Shown: positions 7,234-14,318 of the stretch, in pieces
Layout of the letters: each line of letters opens with the position of its first letter
Position numbering within the stretch: the stretch's first letter is position 1
Origin: Actinomycetota bacterium
Lineage (GTDB): Bacteria; Actinomycetota; Actinomycetes; Streptosporangiales; Streptosporangiaceae
DNA length: 38,322 nucleotides
Reading direction: 5' to 3'
Assembly (NCBI GenBank): GCA_021324595.1
Contig: JAJPIV010000072.1
Location: forward strand, 1 to 38,322
Notes under the pieces: model-generated
Database searches by the model: none
What the model was told of the DNA's origin: nothing
Seen by the model: only the letters and a program-made list of their open reading frames with translations
Position numbers and translations under genes: made by a program

Positions 7234-7240
7234 TAGCCTA
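7234..7240. promoter_or_regulatory. Bidirectional -10 element TAGCCTA
   Basis: The heptamer gives TAGCCT on the plus strand and TAGGCT on the minus strand, both fitting TANNNT. It lies in an AT-richer island between the divergent COG4280 gene and the ABC-importer operon. The minus transcript would have a leader of about 37 nt carrying the GGGAGG ribosome site, and the plus transcript a leader of about 90 nt. No consensus -35 was found. Confidence 0.4.
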
Positions 7241-7334
7241 TCACGGCGGTTATCAGCGGCTCGTCGGCCGGATTTCACCCGCCGGCCCGTTGCGCGCCAC
7301 CTGCCGGCCGCCCTCCCGCGCCAGACTGCCCGCC

Positions 7335-8393
7335 ATGACGCGCTCAACCACTCGCACCGCTGCCCGCGCGGCCGCCGCGGTCGCCTCGCTCGGGGCGCTC
7401 GCCCTGGCCGGCTGCTCATCCTCGCCGGGCTCCCGGGACGCGGGCCGGGCACCCGCCGTGCCGCTGGTCGTCTACTCGGCGCAGGGCTACGACAAGGCGA
7501 TGACGGCCGCCTTCCAGAAGGCGACCGGCATCCCGGTGAGGCTGGACGACAACTCAACCGGCCCGCTGCTGACCCAGATCGAGGCGTCCAGGAACAACCC
7601 CGACTGGGGCCTGCTGTGGGTGGACGGCTCCACGGCCTTCGCCGGCCTCGACCAGCAGGGCCTGCTGCTGCGGGGCTTCGAGCCCCCGGTCCCCTTCAAC
7701 CGCCTGGGCGCCGAGAACGTCCCCGCCGACCACAGCTACGTCCCGACCGGGGTCACCCTGGCCGGCGCGATGGTCTACGACAAGGCCGCCGTGCCGCACC
7801 CGCCCGCCTCCTGGTCCGCGCTGACCAGCCCGCGGTGGCGGGGCGCGATCGGCACCAACGACCCGACGCAGTCCGGCCCGACCTACCCGTTCATCGCCGG
7901 GATGACGAACCACCTGGGCGGCGTGGCCGCGGGCGAACGGTACTTCTCCGCGCTCAAGGCCAACGGCCTGGTGATCCACCCGACCAACGGGCCGACCCTG
8001 GCGGCGCTGGGCAGCGGCCAGATCAGGATCGCCCTGGTGCAGAGCTCGGCGGCGGTGGGGGCCGCGATGAGCGACAAGAACCTCGCGGTCAGGTACCTGA
8101 ACCCGGTCACGATGCTGCCGAGCTGCATCGGCATCGACGCCCGAGCCCCCGCCGCCGAGCAGGCCGAGGCCAAGCGCTTCGTCGAGTTCGTGCTCTCGCC
8201 GGCCGGCCAGAAGGTGATGCAGGCCGGCGATCCGGCGGGCGATTCCCTGTACTACCCGGTGGTCAGCGGCGTGCGGCCGCTGCCCGCGCTGCCGCCGCTG
8301 GCCGGGGTGCGGGTCCAGTTCATCGACCCCTACACCTGGGGCGCCCGCGAGACCGCGATCAACAGCTGGTTCGTCAGCCACATCATCCGCTAG
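7335..8393 (+). CDS. ABC transporter substrate-binding lipoprotein (iron/AEP/thiamine-type cluster)
   Basis: The protein has 352 residues. The signal peptide ends in the lipobox LALAGC with Cys27, so the mature protein is anchored to the outer face of the membrane. The mature part is a type II periplasmic-binding fold: VPLVVYSAQGYDKAMTAAF near the start, then SWSALTSPRWRGAIGTNDP (159-177), and YYPVVSGV near 306. This layout is that of Fe(III)-, 2-aminoethylphosphonate- and thiamine-binding proteins. The adjacent Tyr pair that binds iron in FbpA is not seen at its usual central place, so the substrate is left open. The ATG at 7335 is supported by the signal peptide; CAGACT 7 nt upstream may serve as a -10 for a leaderless transcript. 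It is the first gene of a three-gene importer operon. Confidence 0.85.
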   Translation: MTRSTTRTAARAAAAVASLGALALAGCSSSPGSRDAGRAPAVPLVVYSAQGYDKAMTAAFQKATGIPVRLDDNSTGPLLTQIEASRNNPDWGLLWVDGSTAFAGLDQQGLLLRGFEPPVPFNRLGAENVPADHSYVPTGVTLAGAMVYDKAAVPHPPASWSALTSPRWRGAIGTNDPTQSGPTYPFIAGMTNHLGGVAAGERYFSALKANGLVIHPTNGPTLAALGSGQIRIALVQSSAAVGAAMSDKNLAVRYLNPVTMLPSCIGIDARAPAAEQAEAKRFVEFVLSPAGQKVMQAGDPAGDSLYYPVVSGVRPLPALPPLAGVRVQFIDPYTWGARETAINSWFVSHIIR

Positions 8394-8402
8394 CCAGCGG
8401 CC

Positions 8403-10145
8403 ATGATCACCGGCACCTCGCGCCTGACGGCCGCCGCCCTCGCCCGGCTGGGCGCCCCGGCCTTCTGGCTGCCCGTCATCGCCTTCGTCGCCGTGCCGAG
8501 CGGCAGCGCCCTGCTGCTGGCCTTCTCCCCCCGCCTGTTCGGCCAGGGCTCCCAGTGGTTCACGCTCCGCTACCTCGGGCAGGCGGTCACCGGCGCCACC
8601 GCGGCCGCCCTGGCCAGCTCGCTGTGGGTGAGCGCGGCGGCCGCCTGCCTGGGCGTGGCGGTCGGCCTGCCGCTGGCCTGGCTGGCCGGCCGGACCACGC
8701 TGCCCGGCAGGCGGACGCTCGCCGGGTCCATGTGGCTGGGCCTGCTGCTGCCGTCGTGGCTGCCGGCGCTGGGCTGGCAGCGGCTGGCGCAGCCAGACGG
8801 CGTGCTCGACCGGCTCGGCCTCGGGTCGCCCTGGATCGGGCACCTTGTCATGGGCCCGCCCGGCATCGTGCTCCTGCTCGGCCTGCGCTGCGTGCCGTTC
8901 ACGTTCCTGGCCGTCACCGGATCCCTGGCCGGGCTCGGCCCGGAGTACGAGGAGGCGGCGCGGGCGCACGGCGCGGGCAGGCTCGCCGCGCTCCGGGTCG
9001 TCCTGCCGATGCTCGCCCCGGCGATCTGGTCGGCGCTGGCGATCGGGTTCGCCGAGGCGATCAGCGACTTCGGCGTCGCGTTCACCCTGGCCTACAACTC
9101 CGGGTTCACGCTCGCCACCTACCAGCTCTACGCCGACATCGCGGACTTCCCCGCCGACTTCCCCGGGGCGTCGGCGCTGGGGCTGCTGCTGGTCGCCGCG
9201 GTCGCGGTGCCGCTCGCCGCCCAGGGGCGCGCGCTGCGGGGCCGCGGGTACCAGGTGCTGTCGGGGCGGGCCAGGCAGGCGCCCCGGCGCCGGCTCGGCC
9301 GGGCGGGCACGGCGGCCGCGGTCGCCGCGGTGGGCCTGTACTACCTGGCCGCGGTCGGCGTGCCCGGGTTCGGCGCGGTGAGCGGATCGCTGCTGGCCGA
9401 CTTCGGCGGCTCGTTCTCGCTGACGCTGGCGAACTACCGGGCGATGATCCGCCAGCCCGACCAGGCCGGCCCGCTGGGCCGGTCGATCGCCTACGGCGCG
9501 ATCGCGGCGACGCTCACGGTGGCCGGCGCCCTGGTGGCCGCCTGGACGCTGTCGCAGTCCCGCGCGGGCGCCCGGCGGGCCGGATGGCCTGCCCGCGCGC
9601 TGGACTTCCTGCTGCTCGCGACGGTGGCGCTGCCCGGCGTGGTCTTCGCCGCGGGCTACATCTTCGCGTTCAACCTGCCGCTGTGGTCCTCGCTCGGCAT
9701 CGACCTGTACCAGACCGCCGCGCTCCTGGTGATCGCCTACAGCGCCGCGAGCCTGGCCACCAGCACGCGGGTGCTCGCCGGCGCGGTGGCGCAGATCCAG
9801 CCCTCGCTGCGGGATGCCGCGCGCGCCCACGGAGCCGGGCCGGCCGGCGCCTGGGGGCGCGGCGTGCTGCCCGCGGTCTCCCGGCCGCTGCTGACGGCCT
9901 GGCTGCTCACCTTCTGCGCGGTCGTCCTCGAGCTGCCGATCTCGCAGATCCTCTACCAGCCGGGCTCGCCGCCGGCGTCGGTCGCCATCGAGGACAACCT
10001 GGGCAACTACCACTTCGGGATCGGCATGGCCCAGTCGGTCGTGGCCGTGGCGGTGGCGCTCGGCGTGGTCGGGGCCGTGACCGCCGGCTTCCGGCTGGCC
10101 GCGCCTGCCGGGTGGCGCCGGATCGGGGCGGCGGGCCGTGGGTGA
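8403..10145 (+). CDS. ABC transporter permease, two fused membrane domains
   Basis: The protein has 580 residues and about 12 transmembrane helices in two homologous MetI-like halves (about 15-285 and 310-570). Each half has the EAA loop that docks on the ATPase: YEEAARAHGAG in the first and RDAARAHGAG in the second. Fused permeases of this kind (FbpB, ThiP, PhnU-like) serve Fe(III), thiamine or phosphonate importers. The gene begins 9 bp after the binding-protein gene, and its last 8 bp overlap the ATPase gene, so the three are co-transcribed. The start at 8403 is the first ATG after the previous stop; no strong Shine-Dalgarno is visible, consistent with coupling. Confidence 0.88.
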   Translation: MITGTSRLTAAALARLGAPAFWLPVIAFVAVPSGSALLLAFSPRLFGQGSQWFTLRYLGQAVTGATAAALASSLWVSAAAACLGVAVGLPLAWLAGRTTLPGRRTLAGSMWLGLLLPSWLPALGWQRLAQPDGVLDRLGLGSPWIGHLVMGPPGIVLLLGLRCVPFTFLAVTGSLAGLGPEYEEAARAHGAGRLAALRVVLPMLAPAIWSALAIGFAEAISDFGVAFTLAYNSGFTLATYQLYADIADFPADFPGASALGLLLVAAVAVPLAAQGRALRGRGYQVLSGRARQAPRRRLGRAGTAAAVAAVGLYYLAAVGVPGFGAVSGSLLADFGGSFSLTLANYRAMIRQPDQAGPLGRSIAYGAIAATLTVAGALVAAWTLSQSRAGARRAGWPARALDFLLLATVALPGVVFAAGYIFAFNLPLWSSLGIDLYQTAALLVIAYSAASLATSTRVLAGAVAQIQPSLRDAARAHGAGPAGAWGRGVLPAVSRPLLTAWLLTFCAVVLELPISQILYQPGSPPASVAIEDNLGNYHFGIGMAQSVVAVAVALGVVGAVTAGFRLAAPAGWRRIGAAGRG

Positions 10146-11256
10146 GCGGATCGAGATCGAGAACCTGTCCAAGGAGTACCCGGGCGGGGTCCGGGCGCTG
10201 GCCGGCGTCTCGCTCGACGTCGCGCCCGGCCGCTTCCTCGTGCTGCTCGGGCCGTCGGGCTCGGGGAAGACCACGCTGCTGCGGTGCCTGGCCGGCATCG
10301 AGCGGATCGGCGCCGGCCGGATCGCGATCGGCGGGGTGACCGTGGCGAGCCGGCGGGAGCACGTGCCGCCCGAGCGGCGGGACCTGTCGATGGTCTTCCA
10401 GGACTACGCCCTGTGGCCGCACCTGACCGCGGCGGAGAACGTCGCGTTCGCCCTGCGCCGCCGGCGGCTGCCGCGCGCGGAGCGCCGGAGGCGGGCCGCC
10501 CAGATGCTGGCCGGGGTCGGGCTCGCCGCGCTGGCTGGCCGGTACCCGAACGAGATGTCCGGCGGCGAGCAGCAGCGGGTCGCCCTGGCCCGGGCGCTGG
10601 TGGCCGGGACCGGCCTGATCCTGTGCGACGAGCCGCTGTCCAACCTCGACGCCGACCTGCGGGAGAGGCTGCGGGTGCAGATCGCCACCCTGGTCCGCGA
10701 GGCGGCGGCGACGACCGTCTACATCACCCACGACCAGGGGGAGGCGTTCGCGCTCGCCGACGAGGTCGGCGTGCTCGAGCGGGGGTCCCTGGTGCAGGTG
10801 GGCACGCCGGAGGAGATCTACGCGGCGCCCGCCAGCCCGTTCGTGGCCAGGTTCACCGGGCTGGCCGGCGAGCTCGGCGTCCGGGTGCTCGGCCCGGTGC
10901 GCGGCGGAGTGGCCCGGGTGCTCGCCACCCCGGACGATCCGGTGGCCGGCGCCCGGGCCCGGGCCCGGCCGTTCACCGCGCGGCTCGCGCCCCGCGGCGG
11001 GCGGGCAAGCGCCGGCGGGACGGTGCTGGTCCGGCCGACCGGGGTGCGGCTGTGCTCGGGCGAGGACGGCGAGCATCACCTGGTCGGCACGGTGTCCGAC
11101 GTGGCATTCCGCGGCCGCGGTTACGAGCACGCCGTCGACGTGCCCGGCCAAGGCAGGCTGACCGGCGTGTTCGACGACAGCCGCGCGGCCCGCGGGCAGC
11201 GGGTCGGGCTGCGGCTGGAACAGGCCGGCTGCCTGCTGTTCCCGGCCGGCCGGTGA
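10138..11256 (+). CDS. ABC transporter ATP-binding protein (FbpC/PotA-like)
   Basis: The protein has 372 residues and a GTG start inside the end of the permease gene. Walker A is GPSGSGKTT (38-46), the Q-loop [12 protein letters not shown] starts near 87, the signature is MSGGEQQR (140-147), Walker B is LILCDEP (160-166) and the switch His is His198 in THDQGEAFA. The C-terminal ~120 residues form a TOBE-type regulatory domain ([32 protein letters not shown]). It energises the importer encoded just upstream and acts on the cytoplasmic face. The family matches Fe(III), polyamine and phosphonate importers; the ATPase cannot decide the substrate. Confidence 0.9.
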   Translation: MGERIEIENLSKEYPGGVRALAGVSLDVAPGRFLVLLGPSGSGKTTLLRCLAGIERIGAGRIAIGGVTVASRREHVPPERRDLSMVFQDYALWPHLTAAENVAFALRRRRLPRAERRRRAAQMLAGVGLAALAGRYPNEMSGGEQQRVALARALVAGTGLILCDEPLSNLDADLRERLRVQIATLVREAAATTVYITHDQGEAFALADEVGVLERGSLVQVGTPEEIYAAPASPFVARFTGLAGELGVRVLGPVRGGVARVLATPDDPVAGARARARPFTARLAPRGGRASAGGTVLVRPTGVRLCSGEDGEHHLVGTVSDVAFRGRGYEHAVDVPGQGRLTGVFDDSRAARGQRVGLRLEQAGCLLFPAGR

Positions 11257-11321
11257 CGGTCACCGGAGCCCGGGGCGCCGCCGGGCCTGCGCCGCTATGG
11301 CCAACCGTGCCGTGATCCTCC

Positions 11322-11327
11322 TAGCAT
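11322..11327 (+). promoter_or_regulatory. -10 hexamer TAGCAT for APC permease gene
   Basis: TAGCAT ends 7 nt before the GTG at 11335. It overlaps the ATG at 11326, so if this promoter is used, the ATG is not transcribed and the GTG is the start. Confidence 0.4.
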
Positions 11328-11334
11328 GCCGGTC

Positions 11335-13662
11335 GTGGCCATGCTGTTCGGGATCGGCAAGCGGCTCCTCGTCGGCCGCCCGCGGCAGAGCCAGGACCTG
11401 GGCCACACGCTGCTGCCGAAGAGAATCGCCCTGCCGGTCTTCGCCAGCGACGCGCTCTCCTCGGTCGCCTACGCGACCGAGGAGATCCTGCTCGTGCTGT
11501 CGGCGGGCGGGATCGCGCTGCTGCGCTACACGCCGTACATCGGGCTGGCGGTCGCGCTGCTCATGCTGGTGGTGGTCGCCTCCTACCGGCAGAACGTGCA
11601 TGCCTACCCCTCGGGAGGCGGTGACTACGAGGTGGCCACCACGAACCTGGGCCCGCGCGTCGGGCTGGTGGTGGCCAGCGCGCTGATGGTGGACTACACC
11701 CTCACCGTCGCCGTCTCGGTCTCCTCCGGCGTGGCCAACCTGGCATCGGCCTTCCCGGGGCTCAACCCGTTCGTCACGGAGGCCTCCGCGGCGATCGTGG
11801 CGGCGATCGCGATCATGAACCTGCGCGGGGTCAAGGAGTCGGGCACCGCCTTCGCCGTCCCCACCTACTGCTTCGTCGCCGTGGTCGGGCTGCTGATCGC
11901 CTGGGGCCTGGCGAAGGTCGCGGTCGGTCACGCGCCAGTGGCCGAGAGCGCGCACCTGGCCGTGCCCGCCCAGGGGACGTTCAGCGGGTTCGCGCTCGCC
12001 TGGCTGCTGCTGCGGGCGTTTTCCTCCGGCTGCACCGCGCTCACCGGCGTGGAGGCGATCAGCAACGGGGTGCCGGCGTTCCGCCCGCCCAAGAGCGCCA
12101 ACGCCGCGACGACCCTGGCCCTGCTCGGCGCCATCGCGGTCGCGATGTTCGGCGGGGTCACCGCGCTGGCGCTGATCAGCCACGTGCACATGCTCAGCCC
12201 CGAGTACGCCCAAAGCCACCACATCGTCCAGCGCACCGTGATCGCCCAGCTCGGCCGGTCGGTCTTCGGCCCCCGCTCGCCTCTGTTCTACGCGCTTCAG
12301 ATCGTCACCGCGCTGATCCTGGTGCTCGCCGCGAATACCGCGTTCAACGGGTTCCCGGTCCTCGCCTCGATCCTGTCGCGGGACGGCAACATGCCCAGGC
12401 AGCTGCACAACCGGGGCGATCGCCTGGCCTTCAGCAACGGGATCTTGCTGCTCGCCGGGTTCGCCATGCTGCTGATCATCGTGTTCAACGCGTCGCCGAC
12501 GCGGCTGATCCAGCTCTACATCATCGGGGTGTTCGTCTCGTTCGTGTGCAGCCAGACCGGCATGATCCGGCACTGGAACCGGAACCTGCGGCTGGCCACG
12601 GACCCCCGGGCCCGCGGGCACATGAGGCGGATCCGGGTGATCAACACGATCGGCGCGTGCGTCACCGCGGCCGTGCTGGTGATCGTGCTCGTGACCAAGT
12701 TCCTCAGCGGAGCGTGGATCGTCGTGGTGGCGATGCCGACGATCTGGCTCACCATGCGCGGCATCAGCCGGCACTACGCCTCGGTCGCGCGGGAGCTGGC
12801 GGCCCCCGCCGACGAGGCGGTCACCCTGCCCGCGCGGAACCGCGCGATCGTGCTGGTCTCCAAGCTGCACCTGCCGACGCTGCGCGCCCTGGCCTACGCC
12901 AGGGCCACCCAGCCCAGCCACCTGGAGGCGGTGACCGTCGCCGTCGACGAGGCCGAGACGCTGCGGCTGCGGCAGGAATGGGAGCGGGCGGCGATACCGG
13001 TGCCACTGACCGTGGTGGCCTCCCCGTACCGCGACATCACCGGGCCGGTGGTCGCCTACGTCAGCCGGCTGCGCCGGGAGAGCCCGAGGGACGTGGTGAC
13101 CGTGTTCGTCCCCGAGTACGTCCTCGGCCACTGGTGGGAGCAGGTGCTGCACAACCAGAGCGCGCTGCGGCTCAAGGCCAGGCTTCTGCTCCAGCCGGGC
13201 GTGATCGTCGCGAGCGTGCCCTACCAACTGAGGTCCGCCGCCCGGGAGACCGTGCCGCCCGGCCCGCCCGCCGCGCGGCTGCGCGCCCGCGTGGCGCCGG
13301 CCAGGGAGCACCTGCAGGCGGCCGAGCTGCGGGCGCACGTGGCGAGCGTCCGGGCCACTCCGATCGCCGAGTGCGCCGACCGGCAAGTCGCAGTGGTGGC
13401 GGGGACCCTGCGCGCGGTGACCGTGCGCCCCCGCGGCAACAGCCCGGCGCTGCACGCGGACCTGTGGGACGGGTCGGGCAGCGTCACGCTGGTCTGGCTC
13501 GGCCGCCGGGAGATCCCGGGCATCGAGCCCGGGCGGCGGATCCTCGCCCGCGGCCGGGTCAGCCAGATCCGCGGCGCACGGGTAATCTTCAACCCGGTCT
13601 ACGAGCTCGCCCCGCCGGCCGGGCTGGGCTCGCCGCCAGGCCCGGCGGCGGCGAATCGGTAG
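11335..13662 (+). CDS. KimA-type APC-superfamily permease fused to an OB-fold domain
   Basis: The protein has 775 residues from the GTG at 11335 (ATGs at 11326 and 11341 are alternatives; the TAGCAT -10 favours the GTG). The first ~480 residues hold about 12 membrane helices. The stretch LPKRIALPVFASDALSSVAYATEEIL-like, split by the helix start, is typical of the YdaO/KimA group; B. subtilis KimA is a potassium importer gated by c-di-AMP. A cytoplasmic region of about 170 residues follows (YARATQPSHLEAVTVAVDEA). The last ~90 residues (TPIAECADRQ, ADLWDGSGSVTLVWLGRR, IEPGRRILARGRVSQ, IFNPVYEL) are an OB-fold nucleic-acid-binding domain that other actinobacteria usually encode separately. The end overlaps convergent kdpE by 64 bp. 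Potassium or amino acid transport is inferred. Confidence 0.82.
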   Translation: MAMLFGIGKRLLVGRPRQSQDLGHTLLPKRIALPVFASDALSSVAYATEEILLVLSAGGIALLRYTPYIGLAVALLMLVVVASYRQNVHAYPSGGGDYEVATTNLGPRVGLVVASALMVDYTLTVAVSVSSGVANLASAFPGLNPFVTEASAAIVAAIAIMNLRGVKESGTAFAVPTYCFVAVVGLLIAWGLAKVAVGHAPVAESAHLAVPAQGTFSGFALAWLLLRAFSSGCTALTGVEAISNGVPAFRPPKSANAATTLALLGAIAVAMFGGVTALALISHVHMLSPEYAQSHHIVQRTVIAQLGRSVFGPRSPLFYALQIVTALILVLAANTAFNGFPVLASILSRDGNMPRQLHNRGDRLAFSNGILLLAGFAMLLIIVFNASPTRLIQLYIIGVFVSFVCSQTGMIRHWNRNLRLATDPRARGHMRRIRVINTIGACVTAAVLVIVLVTKFLSGAWIVVVAMPTIWLTMRGISRHYASVARELAAPADEAVTLPARNRAIVLVSKLHLPTLRALAYARATQPSHLEAVTVAVDEAETLRLRQEWERAAIPVPLTVVASPYRDITGPVVAYVSRLRRESPRDVVTVFVPEYVLGHWWEQVLHNQSALRLKARLLLQPGVIVASVPYQLRSAARETVPPGPPAARLRARVAPAREHLQAAELRAHVASVRATPIAECADRQVAVVAGTLRAVTVRPRGNSPALHADLWDGSGSVTLVWLGRREIPGIEPGRRILARGRVSQIRGARVIFNPVYELAPPAGLGSPPGPAAANR

Positions 13663-14318
13663 CCCATGCCCGGCTCGGTGAGCAGGTACCGCGGGCGCGA
13701 CGGGTCCGGCTCGAGCTTGCGGCGCAGGTGCGCCATGTGGACCCGCAGGTAATGCGCCTCGCCCTGGTACTCCGGCCCCCAGACCTCGGTGAGCAGCTGG
13801 CGCTGGGTGACTAGCTTGTCCCGGTGCCTGACCAGGATCTCCAGCAGCTGCCACTCGGTCGGGGTGAGCCGCACGTCGCCGCCGGGCCCGCGCACCCGCT
13901 TGGCGGCCAGGTCCACGGTGAAGTGCGGCCCGGCGACCACCGGCTGGTCGGGCGCGGGCGCGGCGCGGCGCACCGCCACCCGCAGCCGCGCCAGCAGCTC
14001 GCCCATCCCGAACGGCTTGGTCACGTAGTCGTCCGCGCCGGCGTCGAGCGCGGCCACCTTCTGGCTCTCCTGCCCCCAGGCGGACAGCACGATGATCGGC
14101 GTGCCGCTCCAGCCGCGCACTCCCCGGATCACCTCCGTGCCGTCCATGTCCGGCAGGCCGAGGTCGAGGATGACCACGTCGGGCCGGTACCTGGCGACCG
14201 CCGCGAGCCCGGAGGCGCCGTCCGCGGCCGTGCGCACCTCGTACCGGTGCGCGGCGAGGTTGATCCGCAGAGCCCGCAGGATCGCCTCCTCGTCGTCGAT
14301 GACCAGGACCCGGGTCAT
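13599..14318 (-). CDS. kdpE: KdpE-like response regulator (OmpR family)
   Basis: The protein has 239 residues. The receiver domain (1-120) has the acidic pair DDE at 8-10, phosphoacceptor Asp52 in ILDLGLPDMDG, and Lys in DYVTKPF near 101. The OmpR/PhoB winged helix spans about 135-228 (LTPTEWQLLEILV, HYLRVHMAHLRRKLE, PGMGYRF), and the HYLRVHMAHLRRKLE helix is characteristic of KdpE. Established role: KdpE activates potassium uptake genes when phosphorylated by KdpD. The ATG overlaps the kinase stop (ATGA), so translation is coupled. The C-terminal 17 residues beyond the domain are Gly/Ser-rich and lie antisense to the end of the permease gene. No kdpFABC pump is present here; the facing KimA-type permease is a candidate target. 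Confidence 0.87.
   Translation of the reverse strand: MTRVLVIDDEEAILRALRINLAAHRYEVRTAADGASGLAAVARYRPDVVILDLGLPDMDGTEVIRGVRGWSGTPIIVLSAWGQESQKVAALDAGADDYVTKPFGMGELLARLRVAVRRAAPAPDQPVVAGPHFTVDLAAKRVRGPGGDVRLTPTEWQLLEILVRHRDKLVTQRQLLTEVWGPEYQGEAHYLRVHMAHLRRKLEPDPSRPRYLLTEPGMGYRFAAAGPGGEPSPAGGASS

Noticed and set aside
6409-7557. Longer form of the COG4280 protein starting at 7557
   Set aside because: The extra residues are Arg/Ser/Pro-rich and antisense to the binding-lipoprotein gene. The ATG at 7191 has a good ribosome site and starts helix 1.
7554-10298. A 914-codon open frame on the minus strand opposite the ABC-importer genes
   Set aside because: It is antisense to three clearly homologous genes and has low-complexity Arg/Gly/Pro composition. 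Long spurious antisense frames are normal at this G+C content.
11260-13854. An 864-codon minus-strand open frame opposite the APC permease
   Set aside because: Its composition is His/Gln/Asp/Arg-rich without domains, and it shadows the permease frame.
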